From an uncultured Rhodobiaceae bacterium (GTDB lineage: Archaea; Thermoplasmatota; Poseidoniia; Poseidoniales; Poseidoniaceae), in the NCBI GenBank assembly GCA_937911445.1, contig CALDQY010000003.1:1-38523 (forward strand): DNA of 38,523 nt, in the 5' to 3' direction. This document shows, piece after piece, positions 8,877 to 17,032 of this stretch. The notes under the pieces were generated by a model. It was not told where the DNA came from, did no database searches, and worked only from the letters and a program-made list of their open reading frames with translations. Position numbers and translations under genes: made by a program. The first letter of the stretch is position 1. The number at the start of each line of letters is the position of its first letter.

Positions 8877-9116
8877 TCACCAACGACGTTGCTGTCCAAA
8901 TTGCTGGTTGAATTGCTGCTGTTGTTGCATTTGCGCGTTGAATTGGGCTTGTTGCATGGCCTGTTGGTTGCTCATCATGAGTGCAATTTGACGAATCTGT
9001 TCAGCTTCCATGCGAAGGCGCTGAATCAATTGTTCACCTGGTTGCTGATTGCCACAAAACCGGCAGAATCGCATTCCATCGTTCAAAGATTGTCCGCACG
9101 TCACGCAGAATGCCAT
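8877..9116 (-). CDS. Small zinc-ribbon protein with Gln-rich tail
   Basis: A 79-residue protein. Residues 1-23 form a double zinc knuckle with Cys4, Cys7, Cys18 and Cys21 (CVTC...CRFC), typical of the small zinc-ribbon domains found throughout archaea. The rest is a predicted helix that becomes very rich in Gln, Met and Asn (residues 51-76), ending in RRW. No function can be assigned. It directly precedes the RNA methylase with a four-base gap and is probably co-transcribed with it. A role as a small RNA- or protein-binding adaptor is a guess from context. Confidence 0.8.
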   Translation of the reverse strand: MAFCVTCGQSLNDGMRFCRFCGNQQPGEQLIQRLRMEAEQIRQIALMMSNQQAMQQAQFNAQMQQQQQFNQQFGQQRRW

Positions 9117-9159
9117 GTTCTCACCTGCTCTTGACTAGACACCTTGTGATTTCAACCTT

Positions 9160-10221
9160 TCACTGGACCGATGTTAATTCCATGAAGACAGGCCAGGTTT
9201 CGAATCCGACAGCCGCTGCTCGCTCGTTAATCGGTTCCCAGCGTGGGTCATCGACCATGTCGCTCGGCTCAACGCCGTTGGCCATGAGTTCGGTAACGAG
9301 AGCCCTGAACTCAATCTCGATTTCTGTTTTCGGTTCTTCAACAAGTTCCGGGACTGCTACTTCAACTTCTCCGGTGACGTCTGCCGTTGGCAAAGGAACA
9401 TTCGCTTCTTCCAATTCGTCACCTGCAGCTTGCATTTCTTCGAAGCCGTCGGTTGTTGCTTTTGTAATCGCTTCAGTGACGGATTGTGGTCCCTCGGGCG
9501 ATTCCGTTTCAATCACAGGAAGCGGTACGGATTCTTGCTCCGGGATGGTGACATCTGCTGCTTCAACTGTATCGGATCCAGGAGATTGCATTGGCTCTGG
9601 AGCAGGTGCAGCCGGTTCTTCTACAACGACAGGTTCTGGTGTTGCAGGTTCTGCAGCACGACCTACGCCGAGAATTTCTGCCTGTTGTCGAGCCAATTCC
9701 GCCGCCTGTCGGCGAGGAAGACTTACGAAGCACTTGTTCGGGATTGACGTCGGTGGAAACGGAAGATAATACCGTTCAATCGCTGGAAGACTTGGGTGGC
9801 GAAAACAAATCATGGTGATGTTCTCGAATGCTCTTTGAGCAGGAACGTCCACTGAGAATGGTACGGGTTGAATCGAGATCGAACCACGAACCCACTTTTC
9901 ATTGGTGATCATATGCTGCATCCACGGTCCTAAGTCCGTTGTTGCGAGGTCAAGGAATTCAAATGAGGCGTCTCGTGGGTTCAAGCCTTGTTCTTCCAAC
10001 AAACGAGCCTCTGCACGGGGACGGTGAAACACGCCAATCACTGGCTGACCATGCTCGACCATGTCGCCGTGCATTTCGAGGATTTTGCGTTCTTTTCTTG
10101 GACAGATAAGCATGACTTGCATACGCAATGCTTCAGCATCGAAGATGTCGTGCCAACGCTCTTCGGCCTCAGAAAGGAGCCCATCGATGGTTGTTCCCGG
10201 AATCATTGCTGTTATGCCCAT
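9160..10221 (-). CDS. Unrecognised protein with acidic Pro/Glu-rich linker
   Basis: A 353-residue protein that I do not recognise. The N-terminal 185 residues look like a folded alpha/beta domain (segments LRMQVMLICPRKERKILEMH and ENITMICFRHPSLPAI). Next comes a low-complexity acidic linker rich in Pro, Glu, Val and Ala (about 195-310), then a short folded C-terminal region of about 45 residues with MANGVEPSDMVDDPRWEPIN. No cofactor motif, cysteine pair, signal peptide or membrane segment is visible. The ATG at 10221 is 39 bases beyond the stop of asd, on the same strand. The architecture of two folded ends joined by a flexible acidic spacer suggests a scaffold or adaptor, but this is only inference. 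Confidence 0.75.
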   Translation of the reverse strand: MGITAMIPGTTIDGLLSEAEERWHDIFDAEALRMQVMLICPRKERKILEMHGDMVEHGQPVIGVFHRPRAEARLLEEQGLNPRDASFEFLDLATTDLGPWMQHMITNEKWVRGSISIQPVPFSVDVPAQRAFENITMICFRHPSLPAIERYYLPFPPTSIPNKCFVSLPRRQAAELARQQAEILGVGRAAEPATPEPVVVEEPAAPAPEPMQSPGSDTVEAADVTIPEQESVPLPVIETESPEGPQSVTEAITKATTDGFEEMQAAGDELEEANVPLPTADVTGEVEVAVPELVEEPKTEIEIEFRALVTELMANGVEPSDMVDDPRWEPINERAAAVGFETWPVFMELTSVQ

Positions 10222-10260
10222 GCGCTCACGTCTACGATGATGCAGAGGTGGGATTTAGGT

Positions 10261-11310
10261 CTACTGCTCAAAGTATTTCTTCAAGTAGGCTAATTCTGCG
10301 AGAAGAACAACGCCTCCTGCTGCACCACGGATGGTATTGTGAGACAATCCAATGAACGAGACGACACCATTCTCGACGGATTTAAGCTGGACGGTCGTTG
10401 TCATTCCTGCCTTGAGGTCCACAGTCGGATTGAGAGGGTTCACGGATTGTCCATTCCATAGATGTTCTTCTCGGCTTGGTTCGGATTGAATGCACTCCAT
10501 AAGGAATGTTGGTTGACTTGGAAGTGCATGCGTTTGTTCCTTCGATTGCAGCAAAGATGCAACCACATCAAAGGTCGGTGTATTGTCGACATGCAGTTCG
10601 ACATGAACGATGTGCCCGTCGCGTTCTTCCACGCGCTTGGTTTGCACGTCCCACTCGGCATTGAGGTCCAGAATACGTTCAATTTCCTCGACGATTTTCT
10701 CAGCCTCTCCAGGGATTTCTTGATCGATTGCTTGCATTTTCAACTCCTGATTGTGAAGGAGTTTCCAACCCGCTCCTGAAAGGGCCTGCTCGCTTCGAGC
10801 GACCACCTTGCTAATCGTGTAGTGTTGTGATAGAACAGAAAGGGGGTGAAGAATCGGAACGAGTGTGCAATTTGTTGCACATGCATGGAGGGCCTGACCT
10901 GATGGTGCATGAAGGGCCTCGGGATTGACATCAGCAACAACCAAAGAGACTTCAGGATGCATCCGAAAGGCGCTCGCATTGGAGAACACGTGAAGTCCAG
11001 CACTGACGAGGTTGGCTTCTATTCTCGACGCGGGCTCGCTTGGCAATGCGCTGAAGACAGCAGCCACGTTTCGGTTCTTGAGCTCCTCTGCTAGGTTTCC
11101 GTCGTTGATATCGAGGATTTTGATTTCACTGGAGTCTAGAACTTCTGGCCGTGGTTCATCCAGATGCCATTCGATATCTGCGAGGTTCGTGCCCTGAGAT
11201 TGTCCCGCAACGGCGACCAATTCGAACCATGGATGCATGGCGAGACGTTGTTGCATGCGTTGCGAGACGAGGCCTGAAGCGCCAAGGATAGCGACATGAA
11301 CCCTTGACAT
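10261..11310 (-). CDS. asd: Aspartate-semialdehyde dehydrogenase
   Basis: Catalyses NADPH-dependent reduction of L-aspartyl-4-phosphate to aspartate-4-semialdehyde, the branch point to threonine, methionine and lysine. The protein has 349 residues, the usual length for the archaeal/fungal type. The Rossmann motif GASGLVS is at residues 10-16, the active-site Cys148 lies in ATNCTLVP, SGAG is at 178-181, and the catalytic His233 is in RDGHIVHVEL. The ATG at 11310 is shared with a 91-base divergent region before sodN. It heads a run of minus-strand genes. The catalytic context is NCT rather than the NCS usual in archaeal enzymes; cysteine position and remaining motifs are conserved, so activity is expected. 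Confidence 0.94.
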   Translation of the reverse strand: MSRVHVAILGASGLVSQRMQQRLAMHPWFELVAVAGQSQGTNLADIEWHLDEPRPEVLDSSEIKILDINDGNLAEELKNRNVAAVFSALPSEPASRIEANLVSAGLHVFSNASAFRMHPEVSLVVADVNPEALHAPSGQALHACATNCTLVPILHPLSVLSQHYTISKVVARSEQALSGAGWKLLHNQELKMQAIDQEIPGEAEKIVEEIERILDLNAEWDVQTKRVEERDGHIVHVELHVDNTPTFDVVASLLQSKEQTHALPSQPTFLMECIQSEPSREEHLWNGQSVNPLNPTVDLKAGMTTTVQLKSVENGVVSFIGLSHNTIRGAAGGVVLLAELAYLKKYFEQ

Positions 11311-11401
11311 GTTCCAGTCTCATGCTTCGTCATTTTAGTCCCTTGCATTGTAAAATTGCTGCAAAGCATATCTTCAAGTGCTCGACATTCAAGGCACCCT
11401 C

Positions 11402-11842
11402 ATGGAGAACACCATCACCATCGAAGCCTTTGCCCACTGTGACGGCCCATGTGGCGTCTACGACCCTGCAAGTGCACGTGTTGCAGCAGAAGCCGTGCAA
11501 TCAATGACCAAGAAAATGGTAGCATTGAGCACCGGCGATGCAGACAAGTCCGCTGCCTCCTACATCAACACGATGAGCCGCTACGCAGCTATCAAGGAAG
11601 AAGAAGCACAGAAGTGCAAAGACGAACTTCTCGTCCTCTGGACAGATTTCTTCAAGCCTCAACATCTAGAGGCAAATCCAGATCTTCACACAACGTTTTG
11701 GATGGCTGCAAAACTTTGCTCAGCGTGCAAGGTTGAAGTCTCCGAACAACACGCACAGGAGTTGATGGATGCTGTTGAAGCCATTCACAACATGTTCTGG
11801 GCAACCAAGGGGCGAGACGTCTCTTGGGTCCGTGCAAGTTGA
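11402..11842 (+). CDS. sodN: Nickel superoxide dismutase precursor
   Basis: NiSOD disproportionates superoxide to oxygen and hydrogen peroxide. The nickel hook HCDGPCGVYDP starts at residue 12. After removal of the 11-residue leader (MENTITIEAFA) His12 becomes the free N-terminal residue His1, and Cys13 and Cys17 match the nickel ligands Cys2 and Cys6. The mature chain of about 135 residues, mostly helical, agrees with the roughly 117-residue Streptomyces enzyme plus small additions. I use the ATG at 11402; an upstream GTG at 11378 would lengthen the leader to 19 residues. The leader must be cut exactly before His, and the putative protease gene follows 18 bases downstream. The leader has no hydrophobic stretch, so the enzyme is probably cytoplasmic. 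Confidence 0.95.
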   Translation: MENTITIEAFAHCDGPCGVYDPASARVAAEAVQSMTKKMVALSTGDADKSAASYINTMSRYAAIKEEEAQKCKDELLVLWTDFFKPQHLEANPDLHTTFWMAAKLCSACKVEVSEQHAQELMDAVEAIHNMFWATKGRDVSWVRAS

Positions 11843-11860
11843 GGCGATTCATTGGAATCA

Positions 11861-12136
11861 ATGGCTGTGGTCGTGAACGGCGACAGCATGTGGCCAACAC
11901 TCAAGGATGGGGAAACCATCAATGTGAATGTCCTGTACAAGCAACATCTGCAACCAGGAGACCTCGTTGTATTCCCTGATCCACGCAATACCTCGAGAAT
12001 GTGCATCAAGCGATTGAAGCGTATTGAGGAAAATGGCCTTTTTGTCGAAGGGGATAATCCAGACCCAACCGCTTCGACCGATTCACACAATTATGGGCTG
12101 ATTCCCCTTGAATCAGTGATTGGATTCAAACGCTAA
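11861..12136 (+). CDS. sodX: NiSOD maturation protease (SodX, S26/S24-like)
   Basis: A 91-residue soluble peptidase related to signal peptidase I, of the nickel-SOD maturation protease family. The catalytic Ser9 is in NGDSMWPTLKDGE and the general base Lys50 is in RMCIKRLKRI. There is no membrane anchor, which distinguishes it from ordinary signal peptidases. Its substrate is almost certainly the SodN leader, since it follows sodN by 18 bases on the same strand. The ATG at 11861 is chosen because the in-frame TTG at 11852 lies only nine bases from the sodN stop. The 3' end overlaps the convergent glycosyltransferase gene by 24 bases. Confidence 0.93.
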   Translation: MAVVVNGDSMWPTLKDGETINVNVLYKQHLQPGDLVVFPDPRNTSRMCIKRLKRIEENGLFVEGDNPDPTASTDSHNYGLIPLESVIGFKR

Positions 12137-12856
12137 TTTTCCTTGGCCTAACTCCTCCTCGACAGGAAGAGGGAATAATTTGCGTACGAGGAGTTTTCTT
12201 AGAATCGATGAACCGTCTCGTAGAGAACCCAACTTCGCCTCACCAACTCGGGCACTGTAGGAAATCGGCACGTTGGTGAGCGGGATTCCAGTGATGGCGC
12301 ATTGCGCATACATCTCGGCCTCGATTTCAAAATCCATGCTGTTCAGGTTCATCAGGACCAAAGCCTCTCGATCAAAGAGCCAAAATCCGCTGCAAACATC
12401 ATGGATTTCAAGGCCGTGAAGGATTACTGCAGACCAAGTGAGAAGATGATTCCCAATCCAGTTGACCGGTGACATTGCATCACTGGCTAAGTGGCGATTC
12501 AATCGATTTCCGACAACGACCATTCCAGATTCAAGTTTCGAAAGCATCCTCAGCATGTCCACTGGGTTGTAGGTTTGATCTGCATCAAACATGATGACCG
12601 CATCGTATTGATGCTGGAGCGCATAGGTGAACCCCAATCTAACTGCTTCTCCCTTGCCCTTTGAAGGTTGGACCAAGACAACACAACCACTCTCGGTACC
12701 AACTTGTTGGGATGAATCCGTACTCTTGCCATCAACAATCACGATATCGGGTTGCCAACCCTCTTCTTCAAGCGATGCGTGTGGTATTGTACTCAATACC
12801 GTACGCAACCCCTCTGCCTCATTGAGGACAGGAAGGAGAATCATCAATCGTTTCAC
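12113..12856 (-). CDS. Family 2 glycosyltransferase (DPM1/DPG-synthase-like)
   Basis: GT-A fold glycosyltransferase of 247 residues, resembling dolichyl-phosphate mannose or glucose synthases that transfer a sugar from NDP-sugar to a polyprenyl phosphate at the inner face of the membrane. The LPVLNEAEGL start (8-17), the metal-binding DAD (91-93) and VDGKSTD (41-47) are present. No transmembrane segment is apparent, so it is the soluble DPM1-like form. The start is a GTG at 12856 (an ATG at 12844 is the alternative). It follows the large GT-C-like membrane protein by 26 bases on the same strand, suggesting one sugar-transfer pathway. Its 3' end overlaps sodX by 24 bases in convergent orientation. 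Confidence 0.88.
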   Translation of the reverse strand: MKRLMILLPVLNEAEGLRTVLSTIPHASLEEEGWQPDIVIVDGKSTDSSQQVGTESGCVVLVQPSKGKGEAVRLGFTYALQHQYDAVIMFDADQTYNPVDMLRMLSKLESGMVVVGNRLNRHLASDAMSPVNWIGNHLLTWSAVILHGLEIHDVCSGFWLFDREALVLMNLNSMDFEIEAEMYAQCAITGIPLTNVPISYSARVGEAKLGSLRDGSSILRKLLVRKLFPLPVEEELGQGKLAFESNH

Positions 12857-12882
12857 GTTTGTTTCTTACAGAAGGTTGCTTT

Positions 12883-15219
12883 TCATGCCTTCGCAGGATT
12901 TACTCGATTCAATTCCAAATGATGAATCCGTAAGCCAGTTGAATCAACGATTTGTGAACTTCGTCCAGAAAATCCGAGAGGGTTGATCCAAGGTGACCCA
13001 TCTGAATTCAATTTGAATTCAACATGTAGTTGCTGATCGAGTTGTACATTTTGACACGCCATGTCCCAACCTCCTGACTTCTCTAGGCTCAAGGATTGAT
13101 TATTGAACCTGATCGAATAGTCTTCAAACGAACCAATTTGTTCGTACACAAGACATACCTTGTACAAGCCCTGCAGACTCGTTTGATTCACGATATCATT
13201 CCAGACAAAGGTACCTCTTTGAGTCAGGACAATTCGTTCATCACCTCGTTCAAGTGGATCATTAAAACGGTGGTTGCGCCAAGGATCTTCCTCTAATGCA
13301 CATCCCTTCATTGTGATGCATTCATCTTGGCTGAGTGCAACATTGGAGGAAACTCTGATGGGTGATGGCTCGCTCCAAAGTTTCCAATATCGCGCTCCGG
13401 AAAACTCCTGTTCCATGCTCCAATAAGGTGATGTGCCCAAGGTCAATGCAATCGTTCCGATGGGGCTTGAAACTGCGTAACCAATGCCAAGTCGGTTCAG
13501 GGTTTCGATATCATCCATACGAATGGCTGTTGTTGCCGCACCCTGGATGGATTCATCCAATGTCAGAAGACCGAGTGTTGGGATGCTTGTTGACTGAATT
13601 GACGCATCAAGGGCGTAACTGTGTCCCCAGTGAACGTTTTCAGAATACACGAACTTGTCTGGGGGATGATTCATCAGATATGTTCGAAGTTCAGCATCGC
13701 CAGAGGTTGTTGCATGGAGTTCCTCATGCGTTGAAAGGTTGGTCAACAAACCAACGCTCATCATCGATCCGATGACGAGCATGACAAGGAAAATCGTGCT
13801 GTACAATGGTCGAATGAATGGATCCATTTCCAATCCGAACCATGCATTTTCCTCATCGACGGTTGTGAACGAGGTCGATCGACTCGCAAGTAAACCTACA
13901 ATCACTGCAAGGGGGACATGATAGGCATGCAATGCCATCGAGTAAAGTGTGTAAGAAAGGAGGCTGAGAAGCTGGATGTTTGCCAATCCTTCGATGAGAT
14001 GAACGAATGAAAGAAGCCACAATGCTAGGAACCAGAGGGAAAGCAGTCGGATTTCGAGACTCTTCCGTCCCATGAATATCGCTATGCTCGCAAAGAGCAT
14101 CAGCGAACCATTGAACATGAGCATAGGTTTTCCGCCTTGCCATCCATATTCCGCAAAGATTGGTTCGCTCAGCATACGTGGTGCGAAATAGATGAGTGCG
14201 ATGATGAACATCGAGGTCACAATGAGAATCGACGTAAGGAAGATCGGCTTTTGTTGGGATTGTTCATTATCGGACAATCGTTCACGAGAAAGGAGGCTGG
14301 CAACAAGCAACGCAGCGAGGTAGATAGCTCCAGTGGGATGGATGAGAACGGTGCAAATTGAGAGGAATACAAAAGCGAGCAGATGATACCTGAGTGATTG
14401 TTGAATTGGTCGTAGGACAATCATCAATCCAACGATTAATCCCAATTGACTCGCAACGGTAGGGTAGCCTGAATCAAACACTTTTGCAAACAGCGCCAAG
14501 GATGCACCCATGGCTAGAACGCTTGAAGCACCTGCGCCGAGCCGATCCATGCTTCCCCAAATCCCAAGGAGGAGGGCAAAGAGGGAGAGATGGCCCAAAA
14601 CGAGTATGGATTGTTCAATCGATGATCCTGTTACACTCACGCTCCAGGCGAGAAGTGTTGGAAAAGCAGGTGGATATGTCCACAATCCTGCATTGGGTGA
14701 TGGAACCTCGAACGTGCCTGACTGGGCGACATGGCTTGCAAGTGTGCTAAAACCAATCCAATCAACACCAAACGGGCGATCAAACATGATGATTGGGACC
14801 AATGTAAGAAGACAAAAGCACCCCGCCGCAATCTGCAGCAATGGATTTCGGTTGTTTTGGAACCATTGCTGCGCAGCAACTTCCTGTTCAATTTCAGGCT
14901 CGGATTCACTAAGAACGAGGCCATGAATCGCAGCTTCCATTTTTTGCCATTGTGTGTATGTGGTTCGTTCGACGTGTACTTTGCGGAACAAAAAAGCAAT
15001 CGACAATGCGTTGACAGTGATGAGTGCAATGGTCAAATTCGTTATGCTCCATGCTTGAAGGACAAACAACAATCCTGATGTTCCATACATGGCTAAAAGC
15101 CCGATTGGGAAACACAACAATGCCTTCCGGAAGGTATCTGCAGAAGCATCGAGGATACGCAATAAGGCAAGACCTGGGGCAATGGTCGGTAGGAGAACTG
15201 CAAGCACAACCTCCCACAT
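12883..15219 (-). CDS. Large multi-spanning membrane protein, probable GT-C glycosyltransferase
   Basis: About 778 residues with roughly 14 predicted membrane helices (first near WEVVLAVLLPTIAPGLALL; last near LYSTIFLVMLVIGSMMSVG), then about 270 residues of soluble, presumably extracellular C-terminal domain. Following helix 4 is an acidic loop with FDRPFGVDWIGF and then LWTYPPAFPTLLAW. This Asp plus YPP-x-hydrophobic pattern resembles lipid-sugar-dependent GT-C enzymes. I chose the ATG at 15219; a TTG at 15237 would extend it by six residues. The next gene is a DPM1-like transferase, which makes the polyprenyl-linked donors such enzymes use. The C-terminal region has beta-rich, Ig- or jelly-roll-like character (SIRFNNQSLSLEKSGGW). 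The GT-C call is inference from these patterns; a transporter or polymerase is not excluded. Confidence 0.6.
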   Translation of the reverse strand: MWEVVLAVLLPTIAPGLALLRILDASADTFRKALLCFPIGLLAMYGTSGLLFVLQAWSITNLTIALITVNALSIAFLFRKVHVERTTYTQWQKMEAAIHGLVLSESEPEIEQEVAAQQWFQNNRNPLLQIAAGCFCLLTLVPIIMFDRPFGVDWIGFSTLASHVAQSGTFEVPSPNAGLWTYPPAFPTLLAWSVSVTGSSIEQSILVLGHLSLFALLLGIWGSMDRLGAGASSVLAMGASLALFAKVFDSGYPTVASQLGLIVGLMIVLRPIQQSLRYHLLAFVFLSICTVLIHPTGAIYLAALLVASLLSRERLSDNEQSQQKPIFLTSILIVTSMFIIALIYFAPRMLSEPIFAEYGWQGGKPMLMFNGSLMLFASIAIFMGRKSLEIRLLSLWFLALWLLSFVHLIEGLANIQLLSLLSYTLYSMALHAYHVPLAVIVGLLASRSTSFTTVDEENAWFGLEMDPFIRPLYSTIFLVMLVIGSMMSVGLLTNLSTHEELHATTSGDAELRTYLMNHPPDKFVYSENVHWGHSYALDASIQSTSIPTLGLLTLDESIQGAATTAIRMDDIETLNRLGIGYAVSSPIGTIALTLGTSPYWSMEQEFSGARYWKLWSEPSPIRVSSNVALSQDECITMKGCALEEDPWRNHRFNDPLERGDERIVLTQRGTFVWNDIVNQTSLQGLYKVCLVYEQIGSFEDYSIRFNNQSLSLEKSGGWDMACQNVQLDQQLHVEFKLNSDGSPWINPLGFSGRSSQIVDSTGLRIHHLELNRVNPAKA

Positions 15220-15291
15220 GCTTGACCGCTGGTTCAAGCATCACATCAAGTTCATGCATGAACTCTTAGAGGTGAATCCCTTCTTACGTCC

Positions 15292-15906
15292 ATGTGGGGT
15301 TGTCCAGACCGAGCAGGGAGCGGAAAGAATACGTTTCACCCAATCGTACTTCTTCCTGATGAATACTGGGTCCTAAATCTTCAGAAACCACAAACGACGT
15401 GGAATCAACAGTACGAATACACCGTCGGTCGATACGATGAAGATCGTCGCGGAATGTACACGCAAGACCTGTTTGGTGGTGAGCGAACCATTCACGTTGG
15501 GCTTGACATTGGTGGTCCTGTGCAAACACCGATTTTTGCGTTTGAGGATGGAAGGATTCACAGTTTTGCAGACAACGATGAGGATGGATCCTACGGTCCA
15601 ACCATCATTACAGAACACTCGATCGAGATTGATGGTGAACATCAAACCATCTGGGTTCTTCATGGTCATTTGTCTCGGGAATCGTTGAACGGATTGGTTG
15701 CAGGCGCACCCATCTCAAAAGGCGATGCGATTGGGAAGATGGGTGAAGAATTCGAAAACGGAGGTTGGCCTCCGCACGTCCACATACAATTGTCTATGGT
15801 TGAACCGACAGAACCAGACCTAGAAGGCGTTGTCTCACCAGAACATCGCAATGCTGCGCTCAAGCGGTATCCTGATCCTCGAAACATCCTCGGGCTACTC
15901 TATTGA
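15292..15906 (+). CDS. M23-family (LytM-like) metallopeptidase domain protein
   Basis: A 204-residue protein with the full M23 zinc-peptidase set: HVGLDIG (His68, Asp72), HGHLS (His124, His126) and HVHIQL (His162, His164). In bacteria such enzymes cut peptidoglycan cross-bridges with zinc bound by the first His, the Asp and the last His. The start ATG at 15292 is the only start after the in-frame stop at 15259-15261. No signal peptide or membrane segment is visible, so the protein is probably cytoplasmic, and an archaeon has no murein; the substrate is unknown. The C-terminal YPDPRNILG is typical of a compact M23 subfamily seen outside cell-wall hydrolases. Its 3' end overlaps the convergent isomerase gene by 12 bases. 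Confidence 0.85.
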   Translation: MWGCPDRAGSGKNTFHPIVLLPDEYWVLNLQKPQTTWNQQYEYTVGRYDEDRRGMYTQDLFGGERTIHVGLDIGGPVQTPIFAFEDGRIHSFADNDEDGSYGPTIITEHSIEIDGEHQTIWVLHGHLSRESLNGLVAGAPISKGDAIGKMGEEFENGGWPPHVHIQLSMVEPTEPDLEGVVSPEHRNAALKRYPDPRNILGLLY

Positions 15907-16995
15907 TGCATCATCAGAAAGATAACCCTTCAAAGCTTGAATTGGGCGAATGGCTGCTGGATCTTTGCCATGAAGCAATGCAAGGGCAATGGTGAGCCAA
16001 TCCATGACAATGCAGTGATGAAGTAGGACTTCCAGTAACGAGGTTCCCTCTCCATGAATTCTCCATGCAAAATCCGTTGGCGTATGTTCAATCATCCAAT
16101 CGACTCGGCGGCGTACGCGTGGATGCATTCCATCCCATGTCAGAATGAGTACTGCCTGATTTTCTCGAGCAGGATCGGCATCATCCGAGACGCCTCCCCA
16201 CGCGACAATTTCGTTGTGATTCATTTCGGGAACAATTCCAATTCGAGCGAAACGTCCTGAATTTTCATTCAACTGATTCTTGCATCGCACTAAGGCTGGT
16301 TGCATTTCTGTTGGTCCAAGCAATGCAATGGGATGTTCTCGAAGAGCCATCGCGAGTTCGAGCAATGGCGTGCCCGATGCATTACGGAAATCGTTTGCTT
16401 GACAAGCATATTCCAAACGAACGAGCATGGCTTCTCGCTCATCATCAGCTTGTTGAGGGATTAATCCAAGATGTTCCATTAATGCGAGTTGGCGTGAAAA
16501 CAAGTGGCCGAAGGCGGTACGTGGCGGTTGACCACCAATCGATGGAATGAGGTGACAGTTTTCATGCAACTCGCAAAGTCCTGCGAGAACACCACCAGTT
16601 GCGATGACGACGACGGTAGCGCCTTGTTTGAGAGCCGACTCAGTTGCAGCAATCGTCTCCTCTGTATTTCCACTGTGTGAAGTGGCCAAAATTAACCAGT
16701 CAGATGTCCACCACGATGGTAATTCGTAGCCTCTGTGGACGATGAACGGCTTTGAACCTGAAGCATCAGCAATTCGTGCCAAAAAATCGCCCCCGGCAGC
16801 AGAGCCACCCATTCCGAAGCAGAGTACGCCATTCCAATCACTGGATTTCAGTTGTTGAAGCCATGGAAGGTGTTTCTCATCAACTGCCGAGAAGCCACGT
16901 TCAAGATCAGAAACAAACGACTGGGTAAATCCAATCATACCTTCAGAATCCAATTGTTGAGACAAGTCGTCGATGCTGATCGTCTCATCGGCCAT
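15895..16995 (-). CDS. Bifunctional phosphoglucose/phosphomannose isomerase
   Basis: Interconverts fructose-6-phosphate with glucose-6-phosphate and with mannose-6-phosphate. Two SIS domains, 366 residues. GMGGSAAGGD (61-70) and SHSGNTEET (106-114) form the phosphate-binding sites. The archaeal PGI/PMI catalytic residues appear as Glu244 in QLNENSG and His260 in PEMNHNEI. This fits the archaeal family (described in Pyrobaculum and Thermoplasma), not the classic PGI. The ATG at 16995 is chosen because residues further upstream overlap the nmd3 end and have no domain similarity. It follows nmd3 by 37 bases on the same strand. It supplies glucose- and mannose-phosphates for the surface glycosylation suggested by neighbouring transferases. 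Confidence 0.92.
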   Translation of the reverse strand: MADETISIDDLSQQLDSEGMIGFTQSFVSDLERGFSAVDEKHLPWLQQLKSSDWNGVLCFGMGGSAAGGDFLARIADASGSKPFIVHRGYELPSWWTSDWLILATSHSGNTEETIAATESALKQGATVVVIATGGVLAGLCELHENCHLIPSIGGQPPRTAFGHLFSRQLALMEHLGLIPQQADDEREAMLVRLEYACQANDFRNASGTPLLELAMALREHPIALLGPTEMQPALVRCKNQLNENSGRFARIGIVPEMNHNEIVAWGGVSDDADPARENQAVLILTWDGMHPRVRRRVDWMIEHTPTDFAWRIHGEGTSLLEVLLHHCIVMDWLTIALALLHGKDPAAIRPIQALKGYLSDDASIE

Positions 16996-17032
16996 GGTTC
17001 TATGGAAGGTTTGACCTTCATATGGGCTCCTA

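Noticed and set aside
11311-11401. TATA candidates between asd and sodN (TAAAATTG and GCATATCT)
   Set aside because: Both are weak and either spacing would fit; I could not choose one.
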